The notes below the pieces were generated by a model. The model ran no database searches. It saw nothing but the letters and a program-made list of their open reading frames with translations, and was not told the DNA's origin. A stretch of DNA of 64,000 bases, taken from positions 1 through 64,000 of the forward strand of contig JAJOHG010000017.1 in the NCBI GenBank assembly GCA_021029095.1. The letters run 5' to 3'. Positions 22,953 through 35,081 of the stretch are shown piece after piece. The translations under genes were made by a program, and so were the position numbers. Position 1 is the stretch's first letter; the number at the start of each line of letters is the position of its first letter. Source of the DNA: Phellopilus nigrolimitatus (lineage: Eukaryota > Basidiomycota > Agaricomycetes > Hymenochaetales > Hymenochaetaceae).

Positions 22953-24751
22953 TTAGTACTCGCCAGCTTCCTCCACATCCGCAGAGTCGATGCCGACCTG
23001 TGAGGCAATATCCATCAGTTCTCTGACCTCGTTGACAGGGTAAATAGTACAAACCTCTTCGTAGTCCTTCTCGAGGGCAGCAAGATCCTCACGCGCCTCT
23101 GAGAACTCACCCTCCTCCATACCCTCGCCAACATACCAGTGAACGAAGGCACGTTTCGAGTAAAGAAGATCGAACTTGTGGTCCAATCGACTCCACGCGC
23201 TCGATATGGCGGTGGTGTTGGACAACATACACAGGCTGCGAGTGACTTTGGCCAAGTCACCACCAGGGATGTGGGCAGGAGCCTCGTTGCAGATACCAAG
23301 CTTAAAGCCGGTCGGACACCAGTCGACGAACTGAATCGTACGCTTTGTCTTGATGATTCCGACAGCCGCATTGACATCCTTTGGCACAACATCGCCACGA
23401 TAGAGGAGAGCACATGCCACTATAAAACAGATTAGAAAATGTGCACTACAAGAAAAAAAAATTGACGCACTGTATTTGCCCTCCCTCGGATCACACTTGA
23501 CCATCTGGTTGCCAGTCTCGAAGCACGAAAAGGTCATGTCCGCAACTGAATTCTGCTCGTGATGGGCCTTCTCAGCAGAGATGATAGGAGCAAAGGTAGC
23601 CAGAGGGAAATGGATACGGGGGAAGCTGGAGGCGAATCAGAAGTCAATGTACGATTATTTCAAACGGAGATTGTAGTACTAACGGAACCAAGTTCGTCTG
23701 AAATTCGTTCAAGTCGACGTTCAAAGATCCGTCGAAGCGGAGCGAGGCCGTGACAGATGATACAACCTGAGCGATAAGCCTGTTAAGGTTTGTGAAGCTC
23801 GGCGAGCCAATGTTGAGGTTCTTCTTGCAGATGTCGTAGATAGCTTCGTTATCGACCTGATACTTTTGTCAGCATTGTGACAAACCCTGGACAATGAAAG
23901 AAAATACCATGAACGAGCAGTCAGAGTGCTCAAGCGTGGTGTGGGTCGTCAGGACCGAGTTGTACGGCTCAACAATTGAGTTCGAGGTCTTCGGGGCAGG
24001 ATACACGGAGAACTCAAGCTTCGACTTCTTGCCGTAGTCGGTAGAGAGACGCTCGAGGAGGAGAGCACCGAAACCCGAACCAGTTCCACCGCCGAACGAG
24101 TGGAAGACAAAGAAGCCCTGGAGGCCAGAGCAATTGTCTGCCAGACGACGAACCTTATCCATCACGACGTCGATCTGCTCCTTACCAATGGTGTAGTGAC
24201 CACGGGCATCTATGATGTTTGTTGAGTAGATGAAATAAACGGATTCTTACGTAAGAAATACATACAGTTGTTGGCCGCATCCTCCTTGCCAGTCACAAGG
24301 GTCTCCGGGTGGAAGAGACTCCTGTAGGTACCCGTCCTGACTTCATCAATCACATTCGGCTCCAGGTCAACGTAGAGCGAGCGAGGAACGTGTTTGCCAG
24401 ACGACGTCTCGGAAAAGAAAGTGCTGAAACCATCATCGTTGGCTGAAGGGGAGCCTTCGACGAGGCGACCATCGGGCTAAATTGTGCCTCAAAGCTCAAT
24501 AACAAGATCATACACAAGACTCAACGCGGACTCACGCTCAAACCATGCTCAACGGTGTAGAGTTCCCCTAAAAACAATGAAGACGATTAGTCAACCTTCG
24601 AGGAAAGACGCGCGGATAGGTTAACAACGCGTCAAAAACGCGTGTTTTCGGCGGCGCTCGTCAGGAAAACAACGAAAGAAAGATACTCACAACAGGCGTT
24701 ACCGATTTGAACACCAGCCTGTCCAACGTGCACGGAGATAACTTCACGCAT
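22953..24751 (-). CDS. TUB1: Alpha-tubulin
   Basis: Exons 24691-24751, 24536-24567, 24266-24476, 23908-24209, 23684-23856, 23471-23625, 23055-23419 and 22953-22997 give 447 aa. Seen: [24 protein letters not shown], the GGGTGSG nucleotide loop, the [16 protein letters not shown] region and the ending ADVEEAGEY with a C-terminal tyrosine. It forms microtubules with beta-tubulin. Without the last intron the frame stays open and adds 19 foreign residues (CTIYPVNEV and onward). That 57-nt segment, 22998-23054, starts GTTTGT, ends CACAG and sits where other tubulins read EEVGIDS, so I call it an intron. Automated annotation could easily miss it. Confidence 0.95.
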
Positions 24752-25321
24752 TTTCGTCAAAGCACCTGGTACAACAACAAACAGATGTTTAGCAACGCGT
24801 GCAAAAAATATTGTATTCGGCAAAATACACGGGCACGAGAAAAGATCGCGACTCACGATGGTCTGAATGAGAGGAAGGTGGAGGATGGACTCGGACGTGA
24901 GGGCCAAGGGTAAGCTGAGAAGAGCGACAAGCGACGCGACGACATGTTGGGGTTTTATGATTCACGCTCCGCTTCAAGTAGGGCCCTTACTGGTGGCGCC
25001 ACTTCTTCAGTCTTAAAGTAGCGCACAGAGAGCATTTGCTTTGAGGCCGAAAATCGAACGTAATCAGGCGAGCATTGGCAATATGTGATCGAGCAAATAC
25101 AAAGGGAAGAAAGGTGTGGTGTGGTAACGAATATGATACATAACATACCCTTCACTACGCGCAAGCTACACAATCGCAACCAAATGTCCAGTGATAAAGT
25201 TGAAAATGATTCCAATAAAGAGAGGGTGCTAAAAGTGCGTGGACCAAAATGCATCTGTCCTGCAATATCTAAATATGCGTAGTATAGTATGCCATCCAAT
25301 ATGTCCATCAGATCAAAGTCG
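24752..25321. other. Intergenic between TUB1 start and hydrolase 3' end
   Basis: Holds the tubulin promoter and leader and the 3' region of the hydrolase gene, both on the minus strand. The leader near 24790-24850 contains splice-like sites and may have an untranslated intron. No gene is seen. Confidence 0.5.
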
Positions 25322-28300
25322 CTATTTGGGGGATGCCGGTTCCTGGCCCGATCTCATAGTTCCCGACCGACTTCGCACCATACTACACCTTGCGAATATG
25401 ACCTTGATTTTTTTCAAGCCTGAGACGGTCTTAACAGTTCCTCTGGAGGCCTTTGCAGAGCTGCGTTTGGTGAAATATCTGCTAGAGATCACAGTTACAG
25501 TTAACAACACCTCCCAAAATGCGAAGGTACGGGCTCACCTCATGATGGACGCCCATAAATTCAGACCATGGATAGGTACAATTTCCGAAACATACTGCAA
25601 AAATAAATCGTAAATAAAAGTAGATCACAACGTGAGATTACTATCCGTACCTGCTGCTCTGACACGGATTGTCGGGGAGGCGCATAAGGATCGTCTTCGG
25701 GGTCCAGGGCTGCCCTGATTATATCCATAGCCCTCCGCTCGGGCATCCTCTCGACTGTCCTCGGAGCGGTATGATAAAGCGTTTTTTTCAAGAGAGCCAG
25801 CGCTTCCGGCTAAAATCAATGCATGAGGATTTGATACCCGTCTTGCTCCACTGAGACTCACCGTGTCTCGACGCCCAACTATTGCACTGGAGGGAGGGTG
25901 CTCGTTATCCAAATCCAAAGGTCCCCACCGCCTGTCCTTCTGAATGTGTCCCCTTCCGTCCCGAGCATTCTCTTCATCGAGGTCGGAAACAAACCCGGCC
26001 TCGGGGGAGTGGACAAGTCCAAGCTCTCTCGCACGAGCAATAATTTTTCTATACTTCTCCTCGTTCTTCCGGCGCTTTTTTCCACTTTCTTGGCAACATG
26101 CTTGAACATCTCATCCCATTCCTGTTGGCCAGCCAACCAGCGACGGGCTGGGGCTTCGCGCAGCAGACCGATGCCATTTACGGGAATCCGAAGGCATGAA
26201 ATATCTTCCTTCCGTTCCATTTGACGTACACGACCACATATGTCGACGCGCTGTCGAAGCATGACAATTTCTGAAAACTTGTTTCTGCAAGTCCTAGTAA
26301 GACATTTGTTAGAAGCAAGAAGTGCCAGTGAATTACCTCGTCATTATCTGATGATCGGTTAGTTTGGGGCTCGGAAGCGGACATCACTTTGTTCAATTGC
26401 GGATGCTCTTGTACATGCTCCTTTGTAACAGCGCTGTTTTCATCGTAGAGATCTGTAGATGACTTGTCGCTCATAAGAGGTGACGAAGAAGGTTTCAAGT
26501 TATCCCCGATGCGATTCGGCACAGAAACAGGCTCTCTTTCGCTCGCCGATCCAGAGGGGGCAGTAAGGGACTTCGAGACATCGCTGATAACCGAGGTGTC
26601 TTTTTTGAATTCTGGGAAAACGGTATCTTCTCCCTGAGACTTCGGGTAGTCGATGACATGCTTAACAAACTCGCCAATAGAGCGGTATGCATATTTGGCC
26701 TGGTACGAGTTCATTATCAACGAGGAAGGCAGAGGAAATGTATGTACTACTCACGCTTGGGTGAAACGTGAAAACTGTCAAGACATGGCACATTCCTTCC
26801 GAAAGAAAGTATGTTAATACCTGGTCGAAATTCAACGCTACTCGAAGACATAAAAGCACGAACCATCAAAAACCTGCAGATGAACTCTTGTAGGTTCCTT
26901 GAAGTTTTCTATATTTTCTGCCTGACGTTTAGAGTCTTTGACAGCCTCCTTACGAGGCGGAAACTCTTCTGGGTACGCCGCACGATGCGCCAAGTAAATA
27001 ATCTCATCTCGAAGTAGCTCGGAGTTCCCGGCAATAATGTACAAGGGACAAAGATTGCCTAGGGAACCCTGTAGGATAGGTGACACAAGTGGGTGGGTCA
27101 ACTGTCTAACGATGATAAATCGAGTAGATCAGCTCCTGTAACTAAAAACCCTCAAAGCGGAAGCCCTAGTCACGCACTCGTTTGTCGCGTACAGCTGGAT
27201 TTGTGACCGTAGTTCTAAGGGTGTCGTGCTAGGATCCTCCATCAGAATTTTTGGTGGCTTTGGCTCCCAGGAGATCTCCTCGGCTGGCTTCGGGGTCTGC
27301 GAAATTCGCTCTGGCTCGCCATTGCATGACATCATTTCAGCTTGTGAGACATTTGAATGTGTTTTTTCTCCTTTCCGAAATTTCTTAATCCTTTCGCGAC
27401 TTGGTTGTAGGGTGTCTGCATGGCCCGGATTTGGAGGAGGACAGGTTTCAGTTGGTGCGATTCGACCTTCATGACGCGGTAGGGCGTCGATTGGCCAAAG
27501 CGTAGACGGCTTATGGATGAAACCACCGTGCTCAGGCAAAATGTCCTAATAAATAGACATCAGCAAGATACTAGTCAGTCCTTAACTTTATCTTCTTACG
27601 GTTGCTGAATTCTTCAAAACGCTAGGAAAACTATGGGTAAGGTCCACCCAGGGACTAATAAGTACGCCGCCAGCAGGCATCGGCCTCCCCAAATCTCGAA
27701 GAATGGTGAGTAGATTAATACAGAGGCCTCCACCAGCAGAATCACCAGCGATTACGATCTTTTCAGGAGGAACCGGAGAATGTAGAGCTGATGGAGGCGG
27801 ATTTGTGAGGTATAAATCTGTCGTTTATCTATGTCAAAGTAAGCAACACTTCCGGAAACTAAGCTTGCCTACAAGCAGAGAGCACATCGTGTAGAGGACA
27901 CGGCCAAGGGTACTGAGGAGCTTTCCTAGAGTAAATGGCTCTTACAGAATTACTCAAAGAGCCTAAAGTTAGACAAACCGGTAATTGACCGCAAACACCC
28001 TTCCTTCCATTTTACGACCTGACAAAGGCTTTGTGAAGATGGACCATTTTTAAAGGGTAGCAGACTCACTATATTTGATTATCTGGTAGCGATGTGTGTC
28101 TAACGAATTTCCACGCGTGAACGGAGAAATTCGGAGTCCGCTGTCTGTATTGACGTACTGATAGATCCCCAAAAATAACCACCTGCGAAAAATCATATGA
28201 GAATGGCAATAGGGACAGAACCAAAATAGCTAACCTCCGTGCACATATAACTTCCAAAGAATACGAATTTTAACCCAAACTGTTCTCGAGCAATACATTA

Positions 28301-29158
28301 GTACTCACCATCACTCTATCCAGGGATTCCATCTTCAAAATGTCCATTTCTGCTTCCGTCAGCTTCCGACCTTTTTTCCCCACATATTTTTCGCTTTCTC
28401 GGCGACACCGTCTTCCTTCAAGAATTTTCTTTCCGTCACCCACTCTCCTTCCACACCGTCCAGGCCCCCTAACCTGCCACCACCTTTCACCACCAACAAT
28501 GTTCTTCAGTTCATCCGGGTCGAACCAGTCGATGAGGATATCTGCCGCCTTGTTGCATGTCTCGAGAGGAACCATAACGGGGCAGACGGCTGCCCAAGGT
28601 GGTGAAAGGATGTGGGTATTTGTACTGGCCATCGAAGCCGAATTAGCGGGTTATGTCCTCAGGAGTTGACAGACCTACAATGATTGAAGAGCCTCGACAG
28701 TATTATACGTTCCGAGCTCTATGAATGATTTGACAATATGGAAAGCCCTAAAATCAATTGCTCGTCTAACGTCTAATGTACTGATGAATGGACACGCCAC
28801 TCACTCATCAAAAAGCACGTCGTCCGTCACCGCTTCCTCGCCCTCATGCTTCACGAGCTTAGATGCTTTGCGTTTGTAATGCCTGAAAAAAGTATTGACG
28901 ACAGCTGCATATGCGCCACGCGACGAAAAATGAGCATTGAGCTTCAAGACGAGTAACGCAGTACGCACTCGGAGTGATGTGTACAGCCGCGCTTGCAGTG
29001 TTCAGAGGCATGAAGCTGGAGCGAAGTGGCAGTAGAGAACGAGGAGAGCCGAGTAGTCGTGGTCGTCGTGAGCTGTGACGTAGTGCATATTGCCACGCTG
29101 GTGGCAGCTCCAGCAAAGTCGCAAAGTACTCAGGAACGATCAATAGGTAGAAGGCCAC
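25322..29158 (-). CDS. Alpha/beta-hydrolase (esterase/lipase type) with long C-terminal tail; frame breaks
   Basis: About 18 exons between 29158 and 25322. Core exons: 28309-28624, 28235-28250, 28159-28182, 28070-28099, 27979-28018, 27873-27925, 27600-27817, 27178-27545, 26864-27105, 26755-26795, 26337-26699, 25862-26277, 25651-25809, 25539-25594, 25322-25478. Seen: oxyanion motif YVHGGGYFWGSI, nucleophile elbow IAGDSAGGGL, YIIAGNSELLRDE and GMCHVLTVF, the layout of the hydrolase-fold-3 / hormone-sensitive-lipase group. An N-terminal helical part (KSFIELGTYNTVEALQSF) and a long basic tail (YFTKRSSAKAS) are fungal additions. The frame breaks at the six-T run 26076-26081; a possible pair of shifts lies at 28465-28469 and 28372-28377; the first exon join (28969) is off by one. 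Sequence error or decay are both possible. Substrate unknown. Confidence 0.82.
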
Positions 29159-29813
29159 TCAAAATTGATCAATTCAATGATATATGTCTGCTGCGATACT
29201 TCATGCCGAAATCCCCGTAGCAGCAAAGATTGTTGTTGTTCTTTGCACATTATTCGTCCAGCTAGCAGTTTGGATCATGATTAAAAGCTATGAATTGAAG
29301 TTTAGAATCATTTGCAAATACACAGCCTCCCAGGGTCCCGCCGGTGTTCTATTACTGTGTACCGCCACATCGGTGCCTAAATTCTGAGTAACCTTGTCCT
29401 CTTAGTCGAGCAGTGCATTGCGTCAGTCAGTGACTTTAGTCTATTGTGCGAGCGTTCGGATGTCCGCCAACAGCCCGCCGTACACAGCGCCTCCACGTCG
29501 ATGATCTTTTTTTTTTCGTTTCGCTTCCGAGTTACTACAGCATATTTCTGAAAATTGCTGTAATAACTCGGTGGGACTCACTGCAGCTAGGCCGGGGCAA
29601 TCAAGGCATAAGCAGGAAAACGTATACATATTTACAGAACACAAGCATTTAGCGTACAAGTAACTACAATAGACGGACCTAAGAGCATTAGTGGTACACG
29701 TAATATAAATACAGTATGAGAAGGAGTTGCGACGATAAATACACGGCAATGAAGAGAGGAAAAGAAATATGTTTATGTACTTTGGGGAGCATTTCTTGCT
29801 GCCTGCAGCTCAC
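29159..29813. other. Intergenic between the hydrolase start and the phosphatase 3' end
   Basis: Low-complexity T runs (29500-29520) and AT-rich sequence. Contains the hydrolase promoter. No frame here has convincing coding character. Confidence 0.5.
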
Positions 29814-30698
29814 TTATTTCAATGCTGCAACCCTGCCTTCCTGGATTTGGCGTTCGATCTTACTGCGCCAGTTAACGTAGATTCCGTTCGTTGCAGTAGG
29901 ATTATACTGGCAGAGCTCGAATAAAACGAGTTGCTCTTGGAATCCGGGATTAGGCCAAACCTGCTCGCGGGCTACCATTGTAATAAGTGCACTGATACAA
30001 ACTGACAATAAAGAGCGGGAGCGACATACCACGTCGAACGATTTCTAAAGCGTCTGTGGCGCGTATCTGCCTTGAATACATTACTGGATAGCATATACAC
30101 TGTCAAAATCCGCACAGACTCGATTCAGAGGGAAATGGTGACGCACAATATGCAGCGACCACAGCGGCGCTTCGCGAAAGCCCTTGTTCGCAGTGAACCA
30201 AAACGATGCCATTTTCGCTCAAAGCTTGATGTATGAAGCGGCACGCTATAGGCAACTGTATGAGAAGGTCTGCATAGTCGACGTCTTCGATGGGAATGCG
30301 AAGTTGACGAATGCCGGATGCCGGAGAGTCGGCAGGGATAGGTTCCGTACAAACAGAGACTGAAGATACTGATTGAGCTTTGCTTTGGACAAGAAGGCAG
30401 TAAAAAAAGAAGTGTGCACCGATGTGAGAAATTCTCCGTTCTGAGAGAGAGCGCGGCGAACGCGCTGCTACGAGACTATTGAATTGAATATGCGATCAGC
30501 GATGAACGTCCGGAGATGGATTAGGCAGCGGCGTTACGGGGCTAGGACTAAGAAGCAGAAGACTTACTTTCCCAGGAAGAGGCGGTTGTCAATGATGGGA
30601 TCGACGTTCTTCCAAGGCATGTTGAGATGCAGTTCTGAGTCGAATAGAGGAAGCTCTGGAATCCCCAAGTTGTCGACAAGCAAAACATGTCTGAACAT
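29814..30698 (-). CDS. Dual-specificity protein phosphatase
   Basis: Exons 30568-30698, 30420-30475, 30147-30368, 30030-30083 and 29814-29971 give 206 aa with a consistent frame sum. The catalytic loop is VHCEQGLSRSA (HCX5R, Cys and Arg present). The general-acid region is PIEDVDYADLL. The C-terminal part, REQVWPNPGFQEQLVLFELC, is the conserved last helix of small dual-specificity phosphatases. The start MFRHVLLVDNLGIPEL is followed by WKNVDPIIDNRLFLGN, the usual entry into the fold. It should remove phosphate from Ser/Thr/Tyr residues of proteins. It lacks the zinc-binding tail of YVH1 and the kinase-binding domain of MAP-kinase phosphatases. Target unknown. Confidence 0.87.
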
Positions 30699-31714
30699 GC
30701 AGAGTACTTGTATCTAGCCTGAGCATCGCGGATTTCGATATGCGCCGTCCGTAAATGCTGCTCCAGCCGAGCCCGAGCCAGCTCGCCTGGAGTGGCTAAG
30801 CCATAGCCACATTGTAGCCAACAACGTGGACTCGCGTGGCAATGCATTACGTAAAAGAATCGGAGAGCAATCGTTCCTTATTCGGTTTCCGGACTTGAAA
30901 GATCGACCTTGGGCAGTGCGTTCCCTTACTTGTGACAAATATACAAGTAACGACTCGTGCAAGCACTTGATTATTCTTCCATCGGTCTGCTCAATTGCCC
31001 GAGTTATACAACCTTTTAGCCTCCCCAGAATTTACCAAGTTCCCTTCCTTCGAGTAGGGTAGCTCGATCGGCACGACGTTCGCAACTATGGCTGTGAATC
31101 CTGTCTTGACGGAGGACGTGGGGACGGAAGTTCAGGTTGACTTAATGAAATGCTTCCGTGCGCATGGAACGGATAACGCCTGCTTGCCGCAATACGAGGA
31201 ATGCGATGGTGTCGCCAAATGAATATTTTCAGCCTATATCGCCGGAATGATACACGAACTCAGCTCTTTCTCCACTTTGCACATGCATGTATCAAGGCAC
31301 CTCCTCTCTTCAATGAGACATCGTATTACTTCCTTATCCTTCAGAAAAGTGCGAACCAGTACGGTTAAGGCCGCAAAGCTCGGAAAGACCATTCAAGGTA
31401 CAATTTGCTTTAGAGAGGTCCACTGGCATGCAGCCCTGGCGAACTCTCGGATACGACGTACGAATGATCGTGCTTCTCTTCCAGTGTGAACTCGGGGTTG
31501 AGCCACAGCGGCAGACAGGAGACGATCGACGTAAAGGAGATGCAGGCTATAGGCTGACTTAACTTCTAGAAGTCTGAACCTTCCATCAACCATCGATGAA
31601 TTGACACTATTTACATAAGCAGCACCTTCAAAACCTCACGCAATACTGCGCCATCTTTTCACCCTCTCTCCTTCCCCCACCATCTCCCCTCTACTTTCCC
31701 AATCTCTCCGAAAA
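30699..31714. other. Intergenic, divergent phosphatase / MET6, about 1 kb
   Basis: The largest gene-poor gap that lacks a mobile element. It must hold the promoters of the phosphatase and of MET6. The MET6 leader near 31640-31710 is strongly pyrimidine-rich. One short frame, 31088-31222, is listed separately; nothing else is supported. Confidence 0.5.
31088..31222 (+). CDS. Possible 44-residue protein with a CX9C motif (weak)
   Basis: The frame starts MAVNPVLTEDVG and contains KCFRAHGTDNACLPQYEEC: two cysteines nine residues apart, then one more after six. CX9C pairs occur in small proteins of the mitochondrial intermembrane space, but those need two such pairs. There is no support beyond the open frame and this spacing, and chance is quite possible. 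Confidence 0.18.
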   Translation: MAVNPVLTEDVGTEVQVDLMKCFRAHGTDNACLPQYEECDGVAK

Positions 31715-34498
31715 ATGGTCGCCTCTAGCGTTTTGGGCTTCCCTCGCATCGGTAAATCTCAAATATATGCGCTCATAGCCAAGGTGAATTACTGCTAACT
31801 GTGAATTCAGGTGCAAACCGTGAGGTTAAGAAGGCCGTCGAGGCCTACTGGGCGGGCAAAATCTCCGCCGATGAGCTCACCAAGGCCGCCTCTGAGGTCA
31901 AGAAGTACAACTGGACCAACTTGAAGGCCAGGGGTGTCGACTTCATCCCGAGGCATGTCGTTTTTAAAATTATCATTTCAAGACTGGTCGATGATACTAA
32001 TCTCATCTTCATCAATCCAGCGGTGACTTCACTCTTTACGACCATGTTCTCGACCACTCGGCTGCCTTCAATGTCATCCCTACCCGCTACACAGGTTCAA
32101 GCTTGTCGCCCCTTGACGTTTATTTTGCCATGGGCCGTGGCAGACAGGCGGATGGTGTCGACGTCCCTGCTTCTGAGATGAAGAAATGGTGAGTGTTTTC
32201 TAGCTTCATTTACTTCGATCAGATTGCTCGCGTGCGGCTGTACCGGCTATGTTTTCTCTGCTTTAATTTCCAAAAACGTTTTGGGGCTTACCATTTTTTC
32301 TGCTATCAGGTTCGACTCAAACTACCACTACGTTGTGCCAGAGCTCTCCGAGGCTACCGAGTTCAAGCTTAACTTCAACAAAGCCGTTGAGGAGTACAAC
32401 GAGGCTAAGGCCGAGGGTGTTGTTACCCGTCCGGTTGTTCTCGGCCCTATCTCTTACCTGGTTCTTGCCAAGGCCGGCAGGGACGCCTCCGCGGGCTTCA
32501 AGCCCATCACGCTGCTCGAGAAGATTCTTCCGATCTACAAGCAGCTTCTCACCGAGCTCAAGGCTGCCGGAGCGGAGTGGGTCCAAATCGACGAACCAGT
32601 TCTCGTCCTTGATGTTGCTGCTGGCCTCGCCAAGGAGTACTCGACTGCGTACAGCGCTCTCGCGTCTGTTTCGCCCAAAATCCTCCTTGCGACCTACTAC
32701 GGCCGCCTCGACTCTAACCTCGACTATGCTGCTAAACTTCCCGTTGCTGGTCTCCACGTCGACCTCGACCGTGAGCCCGGCCAGCTTGCGGCCACCCTCG
32801 CAGCTGTCAAGCCTGCCGGCCTCGTTCTCTCTCTCGGCCTTGTCTCTGGACGTAACGTCTGGAAGAACGACTTCCTTGCGTCTATCAAGCTTGGTCAGAA
32901 GGCCGTCAGCGAGCTCGGCCAGGATAACGTCGTCGTCGCAACTTCGTCTTCGCTCTTGCACATTCCTGTCACTCTCGAGTCAGAGAAGAAGCTGACCGCG
33001 GAGCAGAAAGATTGGTTTTCCTTCGCTCTTGAGAAGGCCAGCGAGGTTGCCACTCTTGCCGCTATTCTCTCTGGCTCCCAGGATGCCAAGGTCGCCGCGG
33101 CACTCGAAGCGAACAAGAAGTCCATCGACGCTCGTCGCAAATTTGAGGCGACATCCGATGATGCTGTCCGCAAGCGTGTCGCAGCGATCACTGACGCGGA
33201 CCTCGACCGTAAAAACCCTTTCACTAAGCGCTGGGAGGCGCAGAAGGCGCTCAACCTGCCGAAGTTTCCGACCACAACTATCGGCTCTTTCCCTGTAAGC
33301 CGTTGCTGTCCGTTTAGCCCGCAATGATTGCTGACAGATGTTTCTTCATCAGCAAACCAAGGAGATTCGATCTGCTCGTCTTAAGCTCGGCAAGGGCGAA
33401 CTTACCACCGAGCAGTATGAGGAGTTTATAAAGAAGGAAATCCAGGAGGTTGTCCGCTTCCAGGAGAAGGTTGGGCTGGACCTTCTCGTGCACGGCGAGC
33501 CAGAGCGTAATGATATGGTTCAATACTTCGGCGAGCAACTTAAGGGCTTTGTCTTCACCCAGAACGCTTGGGTACAGAGCTATGGCTCCCGGTGAGTAGA
33601 TAAATTAATTGTCAACATTTGTTGGGAGACTGAACCTGGTTTTCACCATTTCAGTTACGTCCGCCCGCCCATCATTGTCTCAGATGTCAGCCGGCCGACG
33701 CCTATAACTGTTGCATGGAGTAGCTACGCTCAGAGCCTTACTAAGAAGCCCATGAAGGGTATGCTGACAGGCCCTGTCACCATTCTCAACTGGTCCTTCC
33801 CTCGTGCGGATATCTCGAAGGAGCTGCAATCGAGACAGCTTGCACTTGCCCTCCGTGACGAAGTCGTTGACCTCGAGAAGGCAGGCATTCGCGCCATTCA
33901 GGTTGATGAGCCTGCTATTCGCGAGGGTGTACGTGTATACATAAATTATCTCGGAATCTATCTCATACTATTTACTCGTTCTCTAGCTCCCTCTCCGCCG
34001 CGTTGACTGGGACGACTACCTGCGCTGGGCTGTTGACACTTTCAAGCTCGCGACTGCAGGAGTCAGAGATGACACGCAGACACACTCGCACTTCTGCTAC
34101 TCCGACTTCAACGATATCTTCCCATCAATCCAGCGTCTTGACGCCGACGTCATTTCCATTGAGGCGTCTAAGAGCGACATGAAGCTGCTTGCTGCGTTCA
34201 AGGAGTACGGATACTCGAACGAGATTGGTCCGGGTGTTTATGATATCCACTCGCCTCGTGTACCTTCAGAGCAGGAGATCAGGGATCGCATCAAGTCTAT
34301 GCTTGGGCTCATCCCTGATAACATGCTTTTCATCAACCCCGTAAGCGCCTTCAGTCCCCCGATTAATCAGCCTTGTTAATTGACTGGGTTTTGTCGCTAC
34401 AGGACTGTGGTCTTAAGACTCGCGGCTGGAAGGAGACCGAAGAAGCTCTAGCTCATGTTGTCGCGGCGGCGAAGTGGGCTCGTCAGACCTACGCGTAG
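31715..34498 (+). CDS. MET6: Cobalamin-independent methionine synthase
   Basis: Exons 31715-31751, 31811-31952, 32021-32188, 32310-33294, 33353-33591, 33655-33928, 33987-34340 and 34403-34498 give 764 aa, close to yeast MET6. Seen: [16 protein letters not shown] at the start; [16 protein letters not shown]; the zinc and homocysteine region [34 protein letters not shown]; and [12 protein letters not shown] with the Cys ligand. The last Cys ligand is in [11 protein letters not shown]. It moves a methyl group from methyl-tetrahydrofolate to homocysteine in the cytosol. The intron at 31953 begins GC (CGAG|GCATGT), which is needed to read FIPSGDF. Codon use is strongly biased toward C- and G-ending codons, as expected for a highly expressed gene. 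Confidence 0.96.
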
Positions 34499-35081
34499 GC
34501 ACCTTCTCCGTGCGCTTCAACAGCGCCCATAGTTTGGGTATAAGTTATCGCCCGTCCTAACTTGGTTTGGGACGCCGTAAAATATCCTTGGGTAGTTGTG
34601 AGCGATGCGTACGATCAAGCGCTCCACGAGGTTTGGACGCGCTGGTCTTCGTGATGAGCGTGGAGGCATGTGGATTATCTTTGGTGCTAGCGGCTTCGCA
34701 GACCATTATGTAGTGCAAAAAGCAGAAGTGTAGGATTTCAACAATCCAAGGGTTTCAACAATCCCGTTGTATTACATACGTGCCTGTATAGTAATGTCAT
34801 AACTTGTCATGTCCGAAGTTCTTGTTGTTTTCGTAAGTTGTGCGGAGTTTAGCATTCACCGGAAGTTGACTTGCTAATTAACGTGGCGAAGAAAACTTTC
34901 GTTTCCTAAGTCGTGCAACGCTGGAGGCTAAATCATTCACTCTCAACAGTTCTGTTACTATCGGTTCAATCGCTGTAGCTATTGACCATCCATATTTGTG
35001 GTTTGCTACCTTTCTATTTAGGATGTTTCAGCCGCCCGGTGTGAGAATGCGGACATGCATAACAAGTAAACCGTACAAAAT
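34499..35081. other. Intergenic, convergent 3' ends
   Basis: A 583-bp stretch between the MET6 stop and the stop of the multipass membrane protein. No coding frame is supported. Confidence 0.6.

Noticed and set aside
32317..32961. Minus-strand frame of 214 codons opposite MET6
   Set aside because: It is an antisense shadow caused by the strong C/G third-position bias of MET6. The composition is odd and no domain is seen.
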